Of a DNA stretch of 9,078 bases, positions 7,338 through 9,078 are shown in pieces; the first letter of the stretch is position 1, and every line of letters starts with the position of its first letter. The DNA is from JBDLIL01 sp039714855 (GTDB lineage Bacteria > Patescibacteriota > Microgenomatia > UBA1400 > PJMF01), in assembly GCA_039714855.1 (NCBI GenBank), contig JBDLIL010000040.1, forward strand, positions 1 to 9,078. The letters are read 5' to 3'. The translations under genes and the position numbers were made by a program. The notes beneath the pieces were generated by a model. That model saw nothing but the letters and a program-made list of their open reading frames with translations. It had not been told where the DNA came from and made no database searches.

Positions 7338-8233
7338 GACAAGTTTTTTTCTAACGCTCTTAATTTAGCACTGCGACTATTTGGATTTTGCTTTAATTCT
7401 TTTTGACTTGCTGTTATTATTTTTTTATTTATTAGCAAAGCTTTTTTTAAATTTTCTTTATTTTTAAAAAAATGTTTTACCAATTTGTCTTCACCTTCGT
7501 GAAAAGTAATCGTTACTAGTCTGCCGTTATTACCGAGTATTCTAAAAGCCTGAGGTAAAGTCTTCTTGATGCTAGTTAGCTCGTCGTTGACAGCTATTCT
7601 TAGAGCTTGAAAAACTTTAGTAGCAGGATGCAGCTTGCCACTTCTTGATTTGATTTTAATAAGCAGTTTGGCTAATTGCCTGGTTGTTGATATTTTCTCT
7701 CCCCGTTTGCGTCTAAATACTATTTCTCTAGCTACTTTTCTTGATTCTTCTTCTCCACCATATTCCCAAAATAATTTTGTTAGTTCTCGATCTGAGAGCA
7801 GTTGTAATAAATCTGCAGCTTTTACTCCTAGGCGATCATCCATGCGCATATCTAGCGGAGCGTCTGAATCGAACGAAAAGCCTCTTTCTAAATCTTTTAA
7901 CTGATCTGTTGAGCTACCAAAATCAAATAAGCAGCCATAAATCCTGTCAATCTTGTATCTGCTTTGAATTTTATGAATGTTTTCCTCTAGTTTGTCAAAG
8001 TTTTCTCTGATTAATATCAGATTCTTGTTATCAATTTCTGACTTAAAATTATCTTTGGCATAACTTATGGCATCTTGATCTACATCAAAAGCTATTACTT
8101 TTCCACCTTTGCTAAGAATGGCTTTGCTGTGTCCTCCCCTACCAAAAGTTGCGTCTATGTAATATCTACCTTGTTTTATGTTCAAAGCGCTTAGTGTTTC
8201 TTCTAGTAATACTGGTTTATGCAATTTATTCAT
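7334..8233 (-). CDS. rsmH: 16S rRNA (cytosine-1402-N4)-methyltransferase RsmH (MraW)
   Basis: SAM-dependent enzyme that methylates N4 of C1402 in the ribosomal P site. It has 299 residues from the chosen ATG. Motifs: HKPVLLEETL at the N-terminus (as in HxxVLLxE of the family); SAM loop DATFGRGGHS (27-36); FDVDQDAI; LFDFGSSTDQL, a variant of the usual LDLGVSSPQL; RGFSFDSDAPLDMRMD; YGGEEESRKVAREI; HPATKVFQALRIAVNDEL; TFHEGEDK in place of the common SFHSLEDR; and NPNSRSAKLR near the end. A longer frame reaching ATG 8269 adds 12 residues (MIPASAGMT...) that are encoded by a palindromic repeat and do not match the family, so the start at 8233, 4 bases after the mraZ stop, is preferred. It overlaps ftsL by 4 bases. 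Confidence 0.95.
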   Translation of the reverse strand: MNKLHKPVLLEETLSALNIKQGRYYIDATFGRGGHSKAILSKGGKVIAFDVDQDAISYAKDNFKSEIDNKNLILIRENFDKLEENIHKIQSRYKIDRIYGCLFDFGSSTDQLKDLERGFSFDSDAPLDMRMDDRLGVKAADLLQLLSDRELTKLFWEYGGEEESRKVAREIVFRRKRGEKISTTRQLAKLLIKIKSRSGKLHPATKVFQALRIAVNDELTSIKKTLPQAFRILGNNGRLVTITFHEGEDKLVKHFFKNKENLKKALLINKKIITASQKELKQNPNSRSAKLRALEKNLS

Positions 8234-8237
8234 TTTC

Positions 8238-8681
8238 TTATTTGTCATCCCGGCGGAGGCCGGGATCATAAAGTGTCTCTGAGATATCTTCAGATTTTTC
8301 TTCTAACTTATCTATATATTCGTGATATAGATCTTGATCCCATATCTCAATCCTGGAGTAGCTGCCTACTATTACTAGATTTTTTTTAAATTTGGCAAAT
8401 TTAGTCAGGTACTCGGGCAGTAGTACCCGACCATTTTTATCAGCAGAAACTTGGCAAGCATCATTGCTCATGAGCCTGACAAAGTCACGATTATCTTTTC
8501 TTGTGAATGTGCGCTCAGATAGCTTGTTAATTTCTTTTTCAAAATCCTTGGCTTTAAAAAGAAATAGTCCACCATCCAAGCCCCGTGTAAGAACCCAATT
8601 TTTTTCTATCTCACGAAAGGCTTTTGGAAGAGAAACTCTTCCTTTGCTTTCTAGCTTGTGATAAAAACGGCCAATCAACAT
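8238..8681 (-). CDS. mraZ: transcriptional regulator MraZ, with repeat-derived C-terminal tail
   Basis: AbrB-like DNA-binding protein with two SpoVT/AbrB motifs, the first gene of most dcw clusters and a regulator of its own operon. It has 147 residues. The first copy is LESKGRVSLPKAFRE, the second DKNGRVLLPEYLTKFA, followed by VIVGSYSRIEIWD, matching the family. The ATG at 8681 (MLIGRFYHKL) aligns with the usual MraZ start (MFRG...). A GTG at 8708 is in frame but lies inside the operator repeat and would add nine non-family residues, so it is rejected. The last nine residues, DPGLRRDDK, are the translation of a short palindromic repeat. rsmH starts 4 bases after the stop. No Shine-Dalgarno is visible before the ATG. 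Confidence 0.95.
   Translation of the reverse strand: MLIGRFYHKLESKGRVSLPKAFREIEKNWVLTRGLDGGLFLFKAKDFEKEINKLSERTFTRKDNRDFVRLMSNDACQVSADKNGRVLLPEYLTKFAKFKKNLVIVGSYSRIEIWDQDLYHEYIDKLEEKSEDISETLYDPGLRRDDK
8244..8267. repeat. GC-rich palindromic repeat at the mraZ-rsmH junction
   Basis: The perfect arms ATCCCGGC (8247-8254) and GCCGGGAT (8259-8266) enclose the 4-base loop GGAG. Flanked by GTC, this matches the common dispersed bacterial repeat of the GTCAT-CCCGGC type, whose translations give the tell-tale peptides IPASAGMT and DPGLRRDD. Here both peptides appear, in two frames: at the MraZ C-terminus and in the false upstream start of rsmH. It stands out as GC-rich in AT-rich surroundings. In RNA it would fold into an 8-bp hairpin ending 13 bases before the rsmH ATG. 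Confidence 0.85.
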
Positions 8682-8689
8682 ATAGGATA

Positions 8690-8709
8690 TTTTACCACTT
8701 TTTACCACC
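8690..8709 (-). promoter_or_regulatory. MraZ box: two direct repeats in the mraZ leader
   Basis: On the minus strand the 9-base sequence GTGGTAAAA occurs twice (8708-8700 and 8698-8690), exactly 10 bases apart, or one helical turn. Known MraZ operators are direct repeats with a GTGG/TGGG core spaced about 10 bases apart in front of mraZ, so this fits autoregulation of the cluster. No third copy is visible on either side. The repeats sit just after the predicted transcription start. Confidence 0.75.
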
Positions 8710-8717
8710 TGATTAAT

Positions 8718-8747
8718 ACTATGACACAGCTAGTCAAAATATGTAAA
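8718..8747 (-). promoter_or_regulatory. predicted sigma-70-type promoter for mraZ and the dcw operon
   Basis: The -35 is TTTACA (8747-8742), with an 18-base spacer and a -10 of CATAGT (8723-8718). The -35 matches consensus at 5 of 6 positions and the -10 at 4 of 6. Transcription would begin near 8711, just upstream of the MraZ box, giving a leader of about 30 bases. It lies between the upstream terminator and mraZ, where the operon promoter is expected. The -10 is weak, so the exact placement is tentative. Confidence 0.5.
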
Positions 8748-8761
8748 GACAAAGGAAATCC

Positions 8762-8796
8762 GAAACAAAAACCCCGCCCTTCGTGAGAGGCGGGGT
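8762..8796 (-). terminator. intrinsic terminator of the upstream gene
   Basis: On the minus strand the stem arms ACCCCGCC (8796-8789) and GGCGGGGT (8778-8771) enclose a 10-base loop and are followed at once by the T-rich tract TTTTTGTTT. It begins about 24 bases after the stop of the gene at 8820-9078. The T-tract is on the minus-strand side only, so it ends transcription coming from the right and separates that gene from the dcw operon. Confidence 0.88.
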
Positions 8797-8819
8797 AATT
8801 AATTACTAAAGTTAAGAGG

Positions 8820-9078
8820 TTATTTGCTTGCTAGGTATAGCTCCATAAGTTTTACAGTGGCTGTCAGCATCTTGCCATCTTTGGCTGTTTCAAACTCATG
8901 CCATTTGTCGCCATCGTAACCCATTATTTGGGTGGCTTCTTCGCTATTGGCTCTAATGTTTAGCTCTGCTTCCCCATCCAATTTGGAGTTGCTACTGAGA
9001 ACATAAGGGTTAGAATCAGTTATGCCTTTTAAATCACTAGGATATCCTAGGCCGTTAAAAATTATTATTAACTTATTG
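8820..9078 (-). CDS. C-terminal end of an unrecognised protein (partial)
   Basis: An open frame runs in from the right edge and ends with TAA at 8822-8820; 85 residues are visible and the start lies outside. The sequence begins NKLIIIFNGLGYPSDLKG and ends KLMELYLASK. It is mixed polar and acidic, with beta-type alternation, one Trp (GDKWHEF) and no Cys. No membrane segment, signal or known motif can be seen in this part. The terminator just after the stop supports a real gene end. It is on the same strand as the dcw cluster but separated from it by the terminator and the mraZ promoter, so a shared role need not be assumed. I do not recognise the family. Confidence 0.7.
   Translation of the reverse strand, partial: NKLIIIFNGLGYPSDLKGITDSNPYVLSSNSKLDGEAELNIRANSEEATQIMGYDGDKWHEFETAKDGKMLTATVKLMELYLASK

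Noticed and set aside
7635..8010. Plus-strand open frames of about 89 codons
   Set aside because: They lie opposite conserved RsmH motifs and have no independent support.
8234..8269. ATG starts at 8269 and 8248 for rsmH
   Set aside because: Both lie in the palindromic repeat and add non-family residues; the ATG at 8233 gives the standard RsmH N-terminus.
8413..8435. Hairpin TCGGG/CCCGA followed by a short T-run on the plus strand
   Set aside because: It has only a 5-bp stem inside the second AbrB motif of mraZ, with no plus-strand gene to terminate.
8682..8708. GTG start at 8708 for mraZ, giving nine more residues
   Set aside because: The added residues come from the operator repeat, do not match MraZ N-termini, and the ATG at 8681 aligns with the family start.
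8713..8737. Alternative promoter TTGACT with TATTAA
   Set aside because: The spacer is only 13 bases, too short for a sigma-70 promoter; the TTTACA/CATAGT pair has a workable 18-base spacer.

Overview
The window is AT-rich and carries one compact, single-direction gene block on the minus strand. It is a reduced division and cell wall (dcw) cluster. Read in the direction of transcription (right to left), the order is mraZ, rsmH, ftsL, ftsI, murE, yvcK, murC, murB, murA. Gene spacing runs from 4-base overlaps to 28 bases. TGA is used as an ordinary stop (murC, ftsL, rsmH), so the code is standard. The shortened MurE, the MurC and MurB sequence variants, the tiny FtsL and the lack of Shine-Dalgarno motifs together suggest a Candidate Phyla Radiation (Patescibacteria) genome. 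That assignment is an inference from sequence style; no phylogenetic marker was tested.

Layout: 8820-9078 is the C-terminal end of an unrecognised protein, followed by a clear intrinsic terminator (8762-8796). The region 8682-8761 holds the cluster promoter and two perfect 9-base direct repeats, 10 bases apart, that look like a MraZ operator. The region 8238-8681 is mraZ. Its last codons, and the false upstream start of rsmH, are made from a short GC-rich palindromic repeat (8244-8267). Then follow rsmH (16S rRNA methyltransferase), a small FtsL-like membrane protein, a class B penicillin-binding protein, a MurE ligase without its usual N-terminal domain, a YvcK/GlmR-type UDP-sugar-binding protein, MurC, MurB, and a MurA cut off by the window edge.

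Function: MurA and MurB convert UDP-GlcNAc to UDP-MurNAc, MurC adds L-Ala, MurE adds the third residue, and FtsI with FtsL cross-links peptidoglycan at the septum. YvcK binds UDP-GlcNAc in other bacteria and may tie wall-precursor flow to metabolism. The usual neighbours murD, murF, mraY, ftsW, murG, ftsQ, ftsA and ftsZ are not in this stretch; they may lie elsewhere.

Main points of interest: the MraZ box; the palindromic repeat exploited in two reading frames; a MurA with Asp in place of the fosfomycin-target Cys; a MurB with Cys in place of the catalytic Ser and Asp in place of a conserved Arg; a MurE lacking its uridine-binding domain and carrying DDAR instead of DNPR; and yvcK embedded between murE and murC. 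No mobile element, CRISPR array or RNA gene was seen. I did not find a wholly new system; the novelty lies in variant enzymes and control signals in a known pathway.
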